A DNA stretch of 64,000 bases from CAVVIO01 sp963748095. Its GTDB lineage: Bacteria; Bacteroidota; Bacteroidia; Bacteroidales; UBA10428. Within the stretch, counting starts at the first letter, position 1, and the number at the start of each line of letters is the position of its first letter. The notes below the pieces were generated by a model. That model was not told the DNA's origin and did not search any database. It saw only the letters and a list, made by a program, of their open reading frames with translations. This document shows positions 26,870 through 35,662 of this stretch, one piece after another. Where the stretch lies: the NCBI GenBank assembly GCA_963748095.1, contig CAVVIO010000015.1, positions 15,402-79,401 on the forward strand. Reading direction: 5' to 3'. Made by a program: the position numbers and the translations under genes.

Positions 26870-29110
26870 CTATTTCAGATTTTCGACCCTGCTGACCGAT
26901 TCCACACCTTTTATTTTTCCTATGTTCATAATCAGATTATTTAAGTCTTTCGTGTTATGCACATAAAGGTCGATGGTACCTTCCCATATTCCATCGTGAC
27001 TGGCAAGATTAATAGTCCGCATATTTACATTCAGTTGTTTAGAAATTACGGTTGTTATATCATTATAAATACCGAACCGGTCGGTTCCGGCAACAGCAAT
27101 TTTTACCAGGAAAGAGAGAAATTTGTGGGTTGTCCATTGAGCCTGGATTATTGATTGATTTTGGCTGGAAATTAATCTGATGGCAGTAGGGCATTTGGTT
27201 TTATGAATAATAATTTCACCATCTTCGGTACGATAGCCAATCACTTCATCGCCCGGAATGGGACTGCAACAGGAAGCAATAGTATATTCGGGTTCTACTT
27301 CGTGTACATTTTCTTTCAGCAGAATGGGCGAATTGAAATCAAAAGGTTTTAGTGGAGTTTGATTAGTTGTTGTATTCATTACTTTTTTCGGGCTCGACTT
27401 AGAGAACTGCAATCCCCAGTAATGTATCAATTTATTTTTAGTATTTTTTTTGAGAATTCTTTTCAGATTATCAAGTTGAATAATGCCTGTACCGATTTTG
27501 CTATATAACTCGTCTTTTGATGTAACTTCGTAATGTGGCAACAGTTTCCTGAAAATACGTGAACTGGGTTTTAATTTTAGTTCCATGAGTTTTTCTTCCA
27601 GGAGCCGCTTACCGATATCGATCCTGTTTTTCGTTTCTGCTTTTAACAAGTTCTTAATGGCAGACTTAGCCTTTACTGTTACCACTTTGTTAAGCCATTC
27701 CACCCGCGGCTGATTCTTATCGGAAGTTATGATTTCAATCTGGTCGCCACTTTGCAGGGAATGATTTAAAGGCACCAGTTTGTGATTTACTTTTGCACCT
27801 ATAGCTTTGTTACCTATCTCGGAATGGATCTCATAGGCAAAATCAAGGGCAATGGCATTCACAGGCATGGTTTTCACATCACCCTTTGGAGTAAAAATAA
27901 AAATCTCGGAAGCAAATAAATTCAGTTTGAAATCGTCTAAAAATTCAAGGGCATCTGATTGTGTACTTTCCAATAATTCCCGGATTCGTTTAATCCATTT
28001 GTCCAGTTCACTTTCATGTAAATCATTTTGTTTGTATTTCCAATGCGCGGCAAATCCTCTTTCTGCAATTTCATCCATGCGTTGCGAACGAATTTGTATT
28101 TCTACCCAATTACCGCGTGGTCCCATTACTGTAGCATGAAGGGCTTCGTATCCGTTTGCCTTGGGTGTGCTTACCCAGTCCCTGATCCGTTCAGGTTTCG
28201 GCATATAAATATCGGTAATCATGGAATAAATATTCCAGCATTGAGTTTTTTCAGGAATATCTGTTAAGGGTTCGAAAATTATCCGGATAGCCATCAGGTC
28301 ATAAATTTCCTCGAACGGAACATTCTTTGTCTGCATCTTGTGCCAGATCGAATATATGGATTTATGACGTGCACTGATTTCATAATTGATATTATTGTTC
28401 AGCAACCGTTCTTTAATCGGTCGTTCAAAATCTTCGATAAATAATTCATGGCTTTTACCCCTGGCTTTAATTTTTTCTTCCAGTTCGGTATATATTTCCG
28501 GATACCGGTATTTCAGGCTCAGATCCTCCAGTTCGGTTTTTATAGCATAAAGTCCAAGTCGATGAGCAAGAGGGGCATACAAATATATAGTCTCACTGGC
28601 AATTTTCATTCTTTTCTGAACGGATAAACTGCCCAGAGTCCGCATGTTATGTAACCGGTCGGCAATTTTGATCAGTATTACCCTGACATCATCCGAAAGG
28701 GTGAGCAACATTTTCCTGAAATTTTCAGCCTGTAAAGACGAATTGTTATCGAATACACCAGAGATTTTTGTTAGTCCGTCTATAATAGCGGCAATTTTCT
28801 GTCCGAAATGATTTTCAATGTCTTCAAGTGTATAATCTGTGTCTTCCACCACATCATGCAGCAGGGCGCTTGTAATCGATTTGGCACCAAGACCCATTTC
28901 CTGACTTACAATCTTTGCTACATGAAGGGGATGCAGAATGTAAGGTTCACCTGATTTACGGCGGATGCCCTTATGCGCGTCATAAGCTAATTTGAAGGCT
29001 TTACGTATAAGTGCCTTATCACCTCGTTTACTACAACGGGTGCAATTTTCCAGAAGATCATTGAACTCCTGTTGAATCTCGATATCTTCAGCGGTTAAAG
29101 TTACACTCAT
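26870..29110 (-). CDS. Bifunctional (p)ppGpp synthetase/hydrolase (Rel/SpoT)
   Basis: The 746-residue protein has the HD hydrolase (HD at 85-86 in ALLHDVVEDTD, plus KIADRLHNMRTLG around 150), the synthetase domain (about 230-360: ARHKSIYSIWHKM, EIYDLMAIRII with D271, and STPKANGYEALHA to VEIQIRS with E337), a TGS domain (about 405-465), a zinc-finger-like CCSPIPGD segment and a C-terminal ACT domain (about 670-746). Both active sites look intact, so it should make and degrade the stringent-response alarmone. It is the only long RSH gene in the window and heads the rel-fur-purA group. Confidence 0.96.
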   Translation of the reverse strand: MSVTLTAEDIEIQQEFNDLLENCTRCSKRGDKALIRKAFKLAYDAHKGIRRKSGEPYILHPLHVAKIVSQEMGLGAKSITSALLHDVVEDTDYTLEDIENHFGQKIAAIIDGLTKISGVFDNNSSLQAENFRKMLLTLSDDVRVILIKIADRLHNMRTLGSLSVQKRMKIASETIYLYAPLAHRLGLYAIKTELEDLSLKYRYPEIYTELEEKIKARGKSHELFIEDFERPIKERLLNNNINYEISARHKSIYSIWHKMQTKNVPFEEIYDLMAIRIIFEPLTDIPEKTQCWNIYSMITDIYMPKPERIRDWVSTPKANGYEALHATVMGPRGNWVEIQIRSQRMDEIAERGFAAHWKYKQNDLHESELDKWIKRIRELLESTQSDALEFLDDFKLNLFASEIFIFTPKGDVKTMPVNAIALDFAYEIHSEIGNKAIGAKVNHKLVPLNHSLQSGDQIEIITSDKNQPRVEWLNKVVTVKAKSAIKNLLKAETKNRIDIGKRLLEEKLMELKLKPSSRIFRKLLPHYEVTSKDELYSKIGTGIIQLDNLKRILKKNTKNKLIHYWGLQFSKSSPKKVMNTTTNQTPLKPFDFNSPILLKENVHEVEPEYTIASCCSPIPGDEVIGYRTEDGEIIIHKTKCPTAIRLISSQNQSIIQAQWTTHKFLSFLVKIAVAGTDRFGIYNDITTVISKQLNVNMRTINLASHDGIWEGTIDLYVHNTKDLNNLIMNIGKIKGVESVSRVENLK

Positions 29111-29199
29111 AGAGATATAACAATCCTCCCGTAATTTAGATGAAAAAAGTTAACAAATTTAGTGAATTTTGGGCTAATTCTTTGCTTTGAAGTAATTGT

Positions 29200-30699
29200 T
29201 TACGGATAAACAAGGGTTACATGACCGTTCTGTTTGATTATTTGATTGTTGTAATCAGTGAGTTCCAGGAAATAAACATATACCCCCGAAGTTCCGGGCT
29301 TTCCTCTTACTATACCATCCCAGGCTGCATTCGGATCGGTTGTATCATAAACTTTTGTTCCCCAGCGGTCGAATATCTGGAAATGATAATTCCTGGGTAT
29401 GTAACTCAGAAGTGGATGAAAAGTGTCATTCATTCCGTCGTGATTTGGTGTAAATGCGTTGGGTATTTTTACAGTAGGTGTAATAGAGATACATAATTCA
29501 TTGGATGTACTTTCCGCATTTGTGTAATAAGGATTTCCGGGGTTCTCTATGGCTTTAATATAATAACATACCTCTCCTGATAAATCTCCGAACTCAAGAC
29601 TTGCAATTTCGTTATCGGTAAAAGTTGTAGTACCTGTAGTTGCTATGCTTACTGCCTGATTGTCGCCAAACCTGCGATATATCCGGTATTCTTTGACATC
29701 ATTTCTCCAACTGACATAAGGAGTCCAGGAAAGTGTATTTACCTGATTATTATATTGTCCGGAAAGAATTATGGTACTGGCCAGGTTAGAATAAGTAGTG
29801 GCAAAATTACAATTATTTATTGCCGCCAGCTTATAAAATGACTGACCATCCGTTACCGGTGAATTATCGGTATAACTGATTTTTGAGCCAAGAGCTACTA
29901 AATTTGCGATTGTATCATATTTACCGGTAGCGGATGCGGACCGCATTAGTATATAATTTTTCAATTCACTGGCCGGATCAAGCGTAAACGATAGATTAAC
30001 CGTATTATCATTGTTCAGTGTGGCATAATCGGCATTAATGTATGCAGGAGCCCGTGCCATACTTGTTGAGATGATTTTTTTATTCGAAGTGGATGTAAGA
30101 CTGTCATTTTTAACAGCCTCTATGTAAAAACTATAATTCCGGTCACTTTGTACATTGGTTACGGTATAGGATTGGGTTCCCTCATTTAGTTGTTTGATAA
30201 TAACAGGGGCTGAATTATCAATGGATTGATAAATGTTATACCTGTTCAAATCGCCCCGCCAGGAATTGTAATCATTCCATTTAAGTGAAATATTTGCCTG
30301 ACATGAATCGAAAGTGGCAGTAGTAAATATGGTACTGTCAACCCTGGTATGGATACTTTTCTTGTTTGAGTTATTAATAGCATACACTGAATAACCATCC
30401 GGCTGATAGTCAGTTTTTGCATATTGATATACATACATTGTATCGGTAGCAGGAACCGAATCGATTGTTATACCTGTAGGCCCGTCCAATCCCTGAATAA
30501 TTATAATGTCGATTGCATAATAGGTTACATCTGAAGATGGACTCGGATGCCAGGAAATGATCACATTACCTGTTGCCGGGTCTACAGTTACTTTTATCAG
30601 TTCGGGAGGTTCGGGGTCAGAGGTTCCCTGTCCGTAACTAACAAACGGGAAAAGTATAAAAAGAAAAACCAATAAGAGGTTTCTGTAAGGCTTGTTCAT
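29200..30699 (-). CDS. Secreted fibronectin-type III protein with T9SS type B (gliding-motility) C-terminal domain
   Basis: An ATG at 30699 gives a clean signal peptide (MNKPYRNLLLVFLFILFPF, cleaved near SYGQG); an upstream GTG at 30717 is less likely. The body has about four fibronectin-type III-like units (WHPSPSSDVTYY, WNDYNSWRGDLNRYNIY, WTPYVSWRNDVKEYRIYR). The last 90 residues match the CHU_C/type B sorting domain: IPNAFTPNHDGMNDTFHP, then FQIFDRWGTKVYDT and SGVYVYFLELTD. It is exported by Sec, then by the type IX system, to the cell surface or medium. Ligand or function unknown. Confidence 0.92.
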   Translation of the reverse strand: MNKPYRNLLLVFLFILFPFVSYGQGTSDPEPPELIKVTVDPATGNVIISWHPSPSSDVTYYAIDIIIIQGLDGPTGITIDSVPATDTMYVYQYAKTDYQPDGYSVYAINNSNKKSIHTRVDSTIFTTATFDSCQANISLKWNDYNSWRGDLNRYNIYQSIDNSAPVIIKQLNEGTQSYTVTNVQSDRNYSFYIEAVKNDSLTSTSNKKIISTSMARAPAYINADYATLNNDNTVNLSFTLDPASELKNYILMRSASATGKYDTIANLVALGSKISYTDNSPVTDGQSFYKLAAINNCNFATTYSNLASTIILSGQYNNQVNTLSWTPYVSWRNDVKEYRIYRRFGDNQAVSIATTGTTTFTDNEIASLEFGDLSGEVCYYIKAIENPGNPYYTNAESTSNELCISITPTVKIPNAFTPNHDGMNDTFHPLLSYIPRNYHFQIFDRWGTKVYDTTDPNAAWDGIVRGKPGTSGVYVYFLELTDYNNQIIKQNGHVTLVYP

Positions 30700-30717
30700 T
30701 AATACGGGTTTATTCAC

Positions 30718-31069
30718 AAATATAAAATATTTTTATTTTACCTGTTTCGGGGTATTATTGGTACCCGATAGATTTTTAATTGTTTATTCGGATTTTGAAT
30801 AATTTAAAGTTAAACACCAGGAATCTTTATATTTTATCCGTAAAACGGTTAAATTAATTCATTATTCTGTGTTTAATAAAATATTTATGAACTGGTTTTA
30901 ACAGTTTTTTTGGAAATCTGTATGTAATTTTCAACAGGTTTCATAACTATCAGTGAAGGCATATTAATTTGTTGACTAAAAAAAAATAAAATTTAGTGCC
31001 AATAATTGTTTATTAATTAGGTTTTAATCTATTTTGATAAATCATGGTATAGTTTAACTTTGCGGTGCT
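30718..31069. other. Intergenic region, no gene seen; promoter at its right end
   Basis: This 352-bp AT-rich stretch between divergent genes has no credible reading frame. The right end carries the clc promoter described separately. A weak hairpin (AACTG/CAGTT then T-run) lies near 30890-30911, without an obvious gene to terminate. Confidence 0.5.
31033..31062 (+). promoter_or_regulatory. Promoter of the clc pair, close to the start codon
   Basis: A TTTG at 31033-31036 and TAACTTTG at 31055-31062 match the Bacteroidota -33/-7 consensus (TTTG, about 19 nt, TAnnTTTG) with an 18-nt spacer. Transcription would start at or only a nucleotide or two before the ATG at 31070, suggesting a nearly leaderless mRNA. 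Confidence 0.6.
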
Positions 31070-32839
31070 ATGAAAAAATCTTCATACCTGACAAGATTTC
31101 TTATTTGGAGGGCACATAACATTTCTGACAGGCAATTCATTTTGTTTTTAAGTATGATTATTGGAATTGCTGTAGGATTTGGTGCGGTTATTATAAAAAA
31201 TCTCGTGCATTACATTCATGAACATTTGAATATGCTTACCAGGTTGGGATCTGATTACCAGCAACTGATTTATCCATTAATCGGATTGTTGCTTACCGTT
31301 GCATTTATAAAATATATCAACAAAAGACCTGTCAGGCATGGAATCCCAAGTGTATTATATGCTATCTCAAAGGCAAACGGATACATGCATCAGCATAATC
31401 TTATTTCTTCCATAATTACCAGTGCTTTAACTGTTGGTTTTGGTGGTTCGGTAGGACTGGAAGGGCCGACAGTAGCAACCGGAGCTGCAATTGGTTCCAA
31501 TACTGGTCGGTTTCTTAGGTTGAATCAGCGGCAGATCATGCTTTTACTCGGATGTGCCAGTGCCGGGGCTATGTCTGCCATCTTTAAGGCTCCTATCACA
31601 GGAGTCGTTTTTGTGCTCGAGGTAATGATGTTTGATTTGACAATGGCCGCTATTGTACCCTTTTTAATTTCTTCTGCCACTGCTGTATTAACTTCTTATT
31701 TTTTCCTGGGACAAAATGTATTGTATCCATTTGAAATCACCGAGAAATTTGCGTTTAAGGATGTTACATACTATCTTATATTAGGAGTGCTAACAGGACT
31801 CGTAGCAGTATTTTTCACGAAAACCTACATTATTGTCTCCGATTTTTTTGAAAAAATAAAAGGTGGTTTCAACCGTGTAATTATCGGAGCATCCATTCTT
31901 GGAGTGTTGGTGTTTTTTATACCTTCTTTATTCGGTGAAGGGTATGAGGATATAAATAAGTGCCTTCGGGCCGATACCAGCTATCTTTTCGACGGAACTA
32001 TTTATTCGGGGTTGAGTCATAGTTTCACCGCAGTTATTGTTTTATTGATACTGGTATTCCTGTTCAAAGCAGTAGCGACATCCGTTACTTTCGGCGGTGG
32101 AGGTGTAGGCGGAGTATTTGCACCTACCTTATTTGTAGGCGCAAATGTCGGTTTGTTTTTTTCAAAGTTATTGGATCATTTTGGATTGCCTTTATCACAA
32201 ACAAATTTTGCGTTAGCCGGGATGGCCGGGATGATAGCCGGTGTTATTCACGCCCCTCTAACAGCTATTTTCTTAATTGCGGAAATTACCGGCGGGTATC
32301 AGTTATTTATTCCGTTAATGATTGTAGCCACCATATCCTATGCTACCGTAAGAATATTTCTATCGAATTCGGTTTATACCATTCAGCTGGCAAAACGTGG
32401 GGAGCTTATCACGCATCATAAGGATAAGGCTGTGCTTATGATGATGAACGTTAAAGACCTGATTGAGAAAGATTTTAATATCGTTCATCCCGACGACCCA
32501 CTTGGCGAACTCATTCATGTGATCATGCACGCTCATAGAAATATTTTTCCTGTAGTTGAAAAAGATTATACATTTCGGGGTATTGTAAAAATGGATGATA
32601 TCCGCCACATTATGTTTAACCAGGAATTGTACGATAAGATTTTTGTGCGCGATCTGATGTTCATGCCTGAAAATGTAGTTCAGTTGAGTGAATCGGTAGA
32701 AGATGTAGCTAAAAAATTTCAGGATAGCGGGAGGTATAATATTGCTGTCATCGAAAACGGTAAATACCTGGGTTTTGTGTCGAGGGCAAAAACCTTTTCT
32801 GCTTATCGTAAATTATTGAAGGATTTTTCGGAACATTAA
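31070..32839 (+). CDS. ClC-family anion channel/transporter with CBS domains (copy 1)
   Basis: The 589-residue protein has the ClC membrane domain (about 20-430) followed by two CBS motifs (about 460-585). Signature loops: RHGIPSVLYAI at 89-99 (position of the Ser107 loop of E. coli ClC), GGSVGLEGPT with gating glutamate E131, KAPITGVVFVLEV at 173-185, and GGGGVGGVFAPTLF. At the position of the inner proton-glutamate (E203 in E. coli ClC) the residue is V185, as in channel-type ClC proteins. It moves anions (chloride, possibly nitrate or fluoride) across the inner membrane; CBS domains usually bind adenine nucleotides. It is followed after 75 bp by a paralogue. Confidence 0.93.
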   Translation: MKKSSYLTRFLIWRAHNISDRQFILFLSMIIGIAVGFGAVIIKNLVHYIHEHLNMLTRLGSDYQQLIYPLIGLLLTVAFIKYINKRPVRHGIPSVLYAISKANGYMHQHNLISSIITSALTVGFGGSVGLEGPTVATGAAIGSNTGRFLRLNQRQIMLLLGCASAGAMSAIFKAPITGVVFVLEVMMFDLTMAAIVPFLISSATAVLTSYFFLGQNVLYPFEITEKFAFKDVTYYLILGVLTGLVAVFFTKTYIIVSDFFEKIKGGFNRVIIGASILGVLVFFIPSLFGEGYEDINKCLRADTSYLFDGTIYSGLSHSFTAVIVLLILVFLFKAVATSVTFGGGGVGGVFAPTLFVGANVGLFFSKLLDHFGLPLSQTNFALAGMAGMIAGVIHAPLTAIFLIAEITGGYQLFIPLMIVATISYATVRIFLSNSVYTIQLAKRGELITHHKDKAVLMMMNVKDLIEKDFNIVHPDDPLGELIHVIMHAHRNIFPVVEKDYTFRGIVKMDDIRHIMFNQELYDKIFVRDLMFMPENVVQLSESVEDVAKKFQDSGRYNIAVIENGKYLGFVSRAKTFSAYRKLLKDFSEH

Positions 32840-32914
32840 CGGTTTCCGGCGGTTTATTTTCAGACAGTTTGATTAATTTTATTAAAAATATTGGAGTTTT
32901 AATTATTTGAATAG

Positions 32915-34690
32915 ATGTTTAATACAAAGTTGTTAGGAAAATTTTTGATTTGGAGAGGTAAATACCTTGGCCACAGGAGGTTTATCTATTTATTAAGTTT
33001 TATAATAGGTATTGCCGGTGGCCTTGCCGCTGTATTGTTAAAAAATGTTGTTCATCTAATGAACCTTTTTCTGACTCATAATCTGGCAACCGATAAAAGT
33101 AATTTGCTTTATCTGGCATACCCTTTAATAGGTATATTTTTAACAATGATCTTTGTAAAGTTTTTCGTGAAAGATAATATCGGTCACGGAGTCAGCCGGA
33201 TTTTATTTGCCATTTCGAAAACAAATGGAATACTTAAATCACACAACAATTACACTTCTCTTATTGCCGGAACCCTTACAGTCGGTTTTGGAGGTTCCGT
33301 AGGTTTGGAAGCCCCTATAGTACTTACAGGCTCTTCAATAGGTTCTACTCTTAGCCGCTTGTTCAGGCTGAATTATAAAACTACCCTGGTACTGGTTGGT
33401 TGTGGGGCGGCGGGTGCCCTGGCAGGCATTTTCAAAGCACCTATAGCAGCTGTGGTTTTCGGACTCGAAGTTCTTATGCTGGATATAACCATGTGGTCAA
33501 TGATCCCTTTACTGATATCCGCTGTTACGGGCGCCACCATATCTTATTTTTTTCTGGGGCGTGGAGTAATATTCTCTTTTCGTCTTGACGACCCTTTCGT
33601 ATTGCATAATATTCCCTATTATATCCTGTTAGGTATATTTACCGGTTTAATATCTGTATATTTTACACGAGGTACGCTCTTTCTGGAAAATATATTCAGT
33701 AAATACAAAAATCCGTATTACAAATCAGTGATTGGTGGTACCGCTTTAGGCCTTACCATATTTTTTCTCCCTCCGCTATACGGAGAAGGTTATGAATCGT
33801 TGAATGCCCTGCTTAGCGGGAATGCAATGGAACTGGCCAATGGAAGTGTATTTTACCAGTTTCGCGATCATATATGGATATTTATTGCTTTTTTGGTACT
33901 GATACTTTTCTTTAAAGTAATAGCCATGGCAATAACAAATGGAAGCGGCGGAGTAGGAGGTATTTTTGCTCCTTCACTTTTCATGGGAGGAGTTGCAGGG
34001 TTTCTGGTGGCTAAAATCATTAACCAGTTTCATTTTATTGATGTTTCCGAACGAAATTTCTCGCTTATCGGTATGGCTGGTGTAATGGCCGGTGTGATGC
34101 ATGCCCCCCTTACTGCTATTTTCCTGATAGCTGAAATAACCGGTGGATATGGTTTGTTTATTCCACTGATAATAACGGCGACAATCTCGTATATGACCAT
34201 TGTGTATTTCGATCCGCATTCTATTTATACACACCGCTTGGCACAACGCGGTGAGCTTATTACCCACGATAAGGATAAGGCAATTCTTACCTTACTAAAA
34301 ATCGGAAAAGTGCTTGAAAAAGATCTTGTTACAGTTTCACCTGATGATACACTGGGAGATCTCGTGAAAGCAATTTCCAAATCGAAACGGAATATTTTTC
34401 CGGTTATAAATAAAGACAATATGCTTATCGGGATCGTACTGCTGGATAATATAAGGCATATTATTTTCGATACGGAAATGTACCATACCACTTTTGTCCG
34501 TGACCTGATGACAATGCCGCCAACCTATGTTTCACCCAACGAACCGATGGAAGTGGTCATGAAAAAATTTGAGGATAATAATGCATGGAACCTGCCGGTT
34601 ATTGACAATGGTAAATATGTAGGATTTCTGTCCAAATCGAAACTGTTCTCGGTATACCGAAAATGGCTGGTTGATATTTCCGATGAGTAG
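32915..34690 (+). CDS. ClC-family anion channel/transporter with CBS domains (copy 2)
   Basis: This 591-residue paralogue of the preceding gene has the same layout: membrane domain, then two CBS motifs. Loops: GHGVSRILFAI at 90-100, GGSVGLEAPI with gating glutamate E132 (GLEAP in place of GxEGP), KAPIAAVVFGLEV at 174-186, and GGVGGIFAPSLF. V186 replaces the inner proton-glutamate. ClC proteins work as homo- or heterodimers, so the pair could form a heterodimer. It is in one operon with copy 1 (75-bp gap). It converges with the DUF2752 gene (4-bp gap). Confidence 0.93.
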   Translation: MFNTKLLGKFLIWRGKYLGHRRFIYLLSFIIGIAGGLAAVLLKNVVHLMNLFLTHNLATDKSNLLYLAYPLIGIFLTMIFVKFFVKDNIGHGVSRILFAISKTNGILKSHNNYTSLIAGTLTVGFGGSVGLEAPIVLTGSSIGSTLSRLFRLNYKTTLVLVGCGAAGALAGIFKAPIAAVVFGLEVLMLDITMWSMIPLLISAVTGATISYFFLGRGVIFSFRLDDPFVLHNIPYYILLGIFTGLISVYFTRGTLFLENIFSKYKNPYYKSVIGGTALGLTIFFLPPLYGEGYESLNALLSGNAMELANGSVFYQFRDHIWIFIAFLVLILFFKVIAMAITNGSGGVGGIFAPSLFMGGVAGFLVAKIINQFHFIDVSERNFSLIGMAGVMAGVMHAPLTAIFLIAEITGGYGLFIPLIITATISYMTIVYFDPHSIYTHRLAQRGELITHDKDKAILTLLKIGKVLEKDLVTVSPDDTLGDLVKAISKSKRNIFPVINKDNMLIGIVLLDNIRHIIFDTEMYHTTFVRDLMTMPPTYVSPNEPMEVVMKKFEDNNAWNLPVIDNGKYVGFLSKSKLFSVYRKWLVDISDE

Positions 34691-34694
34691 CGGG

Positions 34695-34991
34695 TTATAA
34701 AAAAATAAGTTTATAAAGATAACTTATTGTTATAATTACCAAATCGATACGGGCCAGCCATAGTACTGTTTTTCTTCCATTCGGAAGTCGAAACGACAGG
34801 TGTAGTATAAAAGTAATAATAAGGATAATTGTAGGAAGAAGTGCCGGGTAGAGATGAAAACTTTCGCTAAAATTCCCTTTCAGCAGCTCGACAAAAGAAC
34901 GCTGTGCACCGCATGCCGGACAGTCAATACCAAACAACTGCTTGTAGGCACAGGGCAGCATGTGAGTTTCTAACCAGTGAATTAGATTCAT
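34695..34991 (-). CDS. DUF2752 small membrane protein
   Basis: The 98-residue protein has the DUF2752 signature LPCAYKQLFGIDCPACGAQR (Cys, then CPxCGxxR) and two to three hydrophobic helices. The family is widespread in Bacteroidota and of unknown function; the CPACG motif could bind metal or form a disulfide. It lies next to a DUF4190-like protein gene on the same strand, a frequent pairing. A strong hairpin separates the two genes and ends only 7 nt before this ATG. Confidence 0.85.
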   Translation of the reverse strand: MNLIHWLETHMLPCAYKQLFGIDCPACGAQRSFVELLKGNFSESFHLYPALLPTIILIITFILHLSFRLPNGRKTVLWLARIDLVIITISYLYKLIFL

Positions 34992-34997
34992 ATAAAA

Positions 34998-35023
34998 AGA
35001 AGACTGGTGATAACCAGTCTTCT
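34998..35023 (-). terminator. Perfect hairpin directly before the DUF2752 start codon
   Basis: An 11-bp perfect stem (AGAAGACTGGT / ACCAGTCTTCT, GATA loop) is followed on the minus strand by TTTTATATGAAT, which contains the ATG of the DUF2752 gene. It could terminate transcription from the gene at 35052 or hinder ribosome access to the DUF2752 start. Confidence 0.6.
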
Positions 35024-35051
35024 GAATTTTTTTATTATCTAATTTCAGAAA

Positions 35052-35363
35052 TTAACTAAGACCACTCCAAAAAGGGATTGATGCTACACCTATAATTGCA
35101 ACAAAAATTATTAAATATAAAATCCATAATCCGTTCAATACAATGCCTATGATGGAAAGTATTCTTCCGGCATTTAGTGAGCCATAACCACTATAACCAG
35201 AAGGATTTGCCTGGTATGCTTCCTTCCCTTTTTTCGATAATACAAGGCCGATGATCCCCAGGACCAAGCCTACAAATAAACATCCGAACACAATGGATAA
35301 AATTCCCAATACCAAAGTGGCAGTCGCATTTGGTAGTTGGGGCTGTGGTTGTTGTCCTTCCAT
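35052..35363 (-). CDS. Small DUF4190-like (CCC-motif) membrane protein
   Basis: The frame is open from 35477, but the ATG at 35363 (MEGQQPQPQLPNATATLVLG) fits the family: a short Gln/Pro-rich cytoplasmic start, a first hairpin of helices (about 15-42), a Gly/Tyr/Ser-rich loop (QANPSGYSGYGSLNAGR) and a final helix (about 68-95), 103 residues in all. Function unknown; related small proteins often accompany TM2- or DUF2752-type proteins. The upstream 38 residues are unlikely to be translated. Confidence 0.75.
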   Translation of the reverse strand: MEGQQPQPQLPNATATLVLGILSIVFGCLFVGLVLGIIGLVLSKKGKEAYQANPSGYSGYGSLNAGRILSIIGIVLNGLWILYLIIFVAIIGVASIPFWSGLS

Positions 35364-35662
35364 AATAAATAAGTTTTGGTTGTAAATTAATTTTTTTAAA
35401 TGGAATTTGAATATACAAAAATTAGTTAATAAAACTAATTTTTTACTCACTATAACAATATAAATTTTTAAAGACAAAGGTTATAAGCAGGTTATTAAAG
35501 GTGTGATGGAAAGAAAAAAAGATGAAAAATGATCTGTAAACAATGTTATCCCTGGCTGGTGATAAAAGGTTAATTAAATTTTCCCCCTATTTTTTATAAA
35601 GTGTTCATTAAACAGTAATTTTATGTGCGATTTGAAAAAATTATTTATCAATATTTTAAAAC

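Noticed and set aside
35478..35662. Glycine or other riboswitch before glyA
   Set aside because: No recognisable aptamer core or paired structure was seen in this AT-rich leader.
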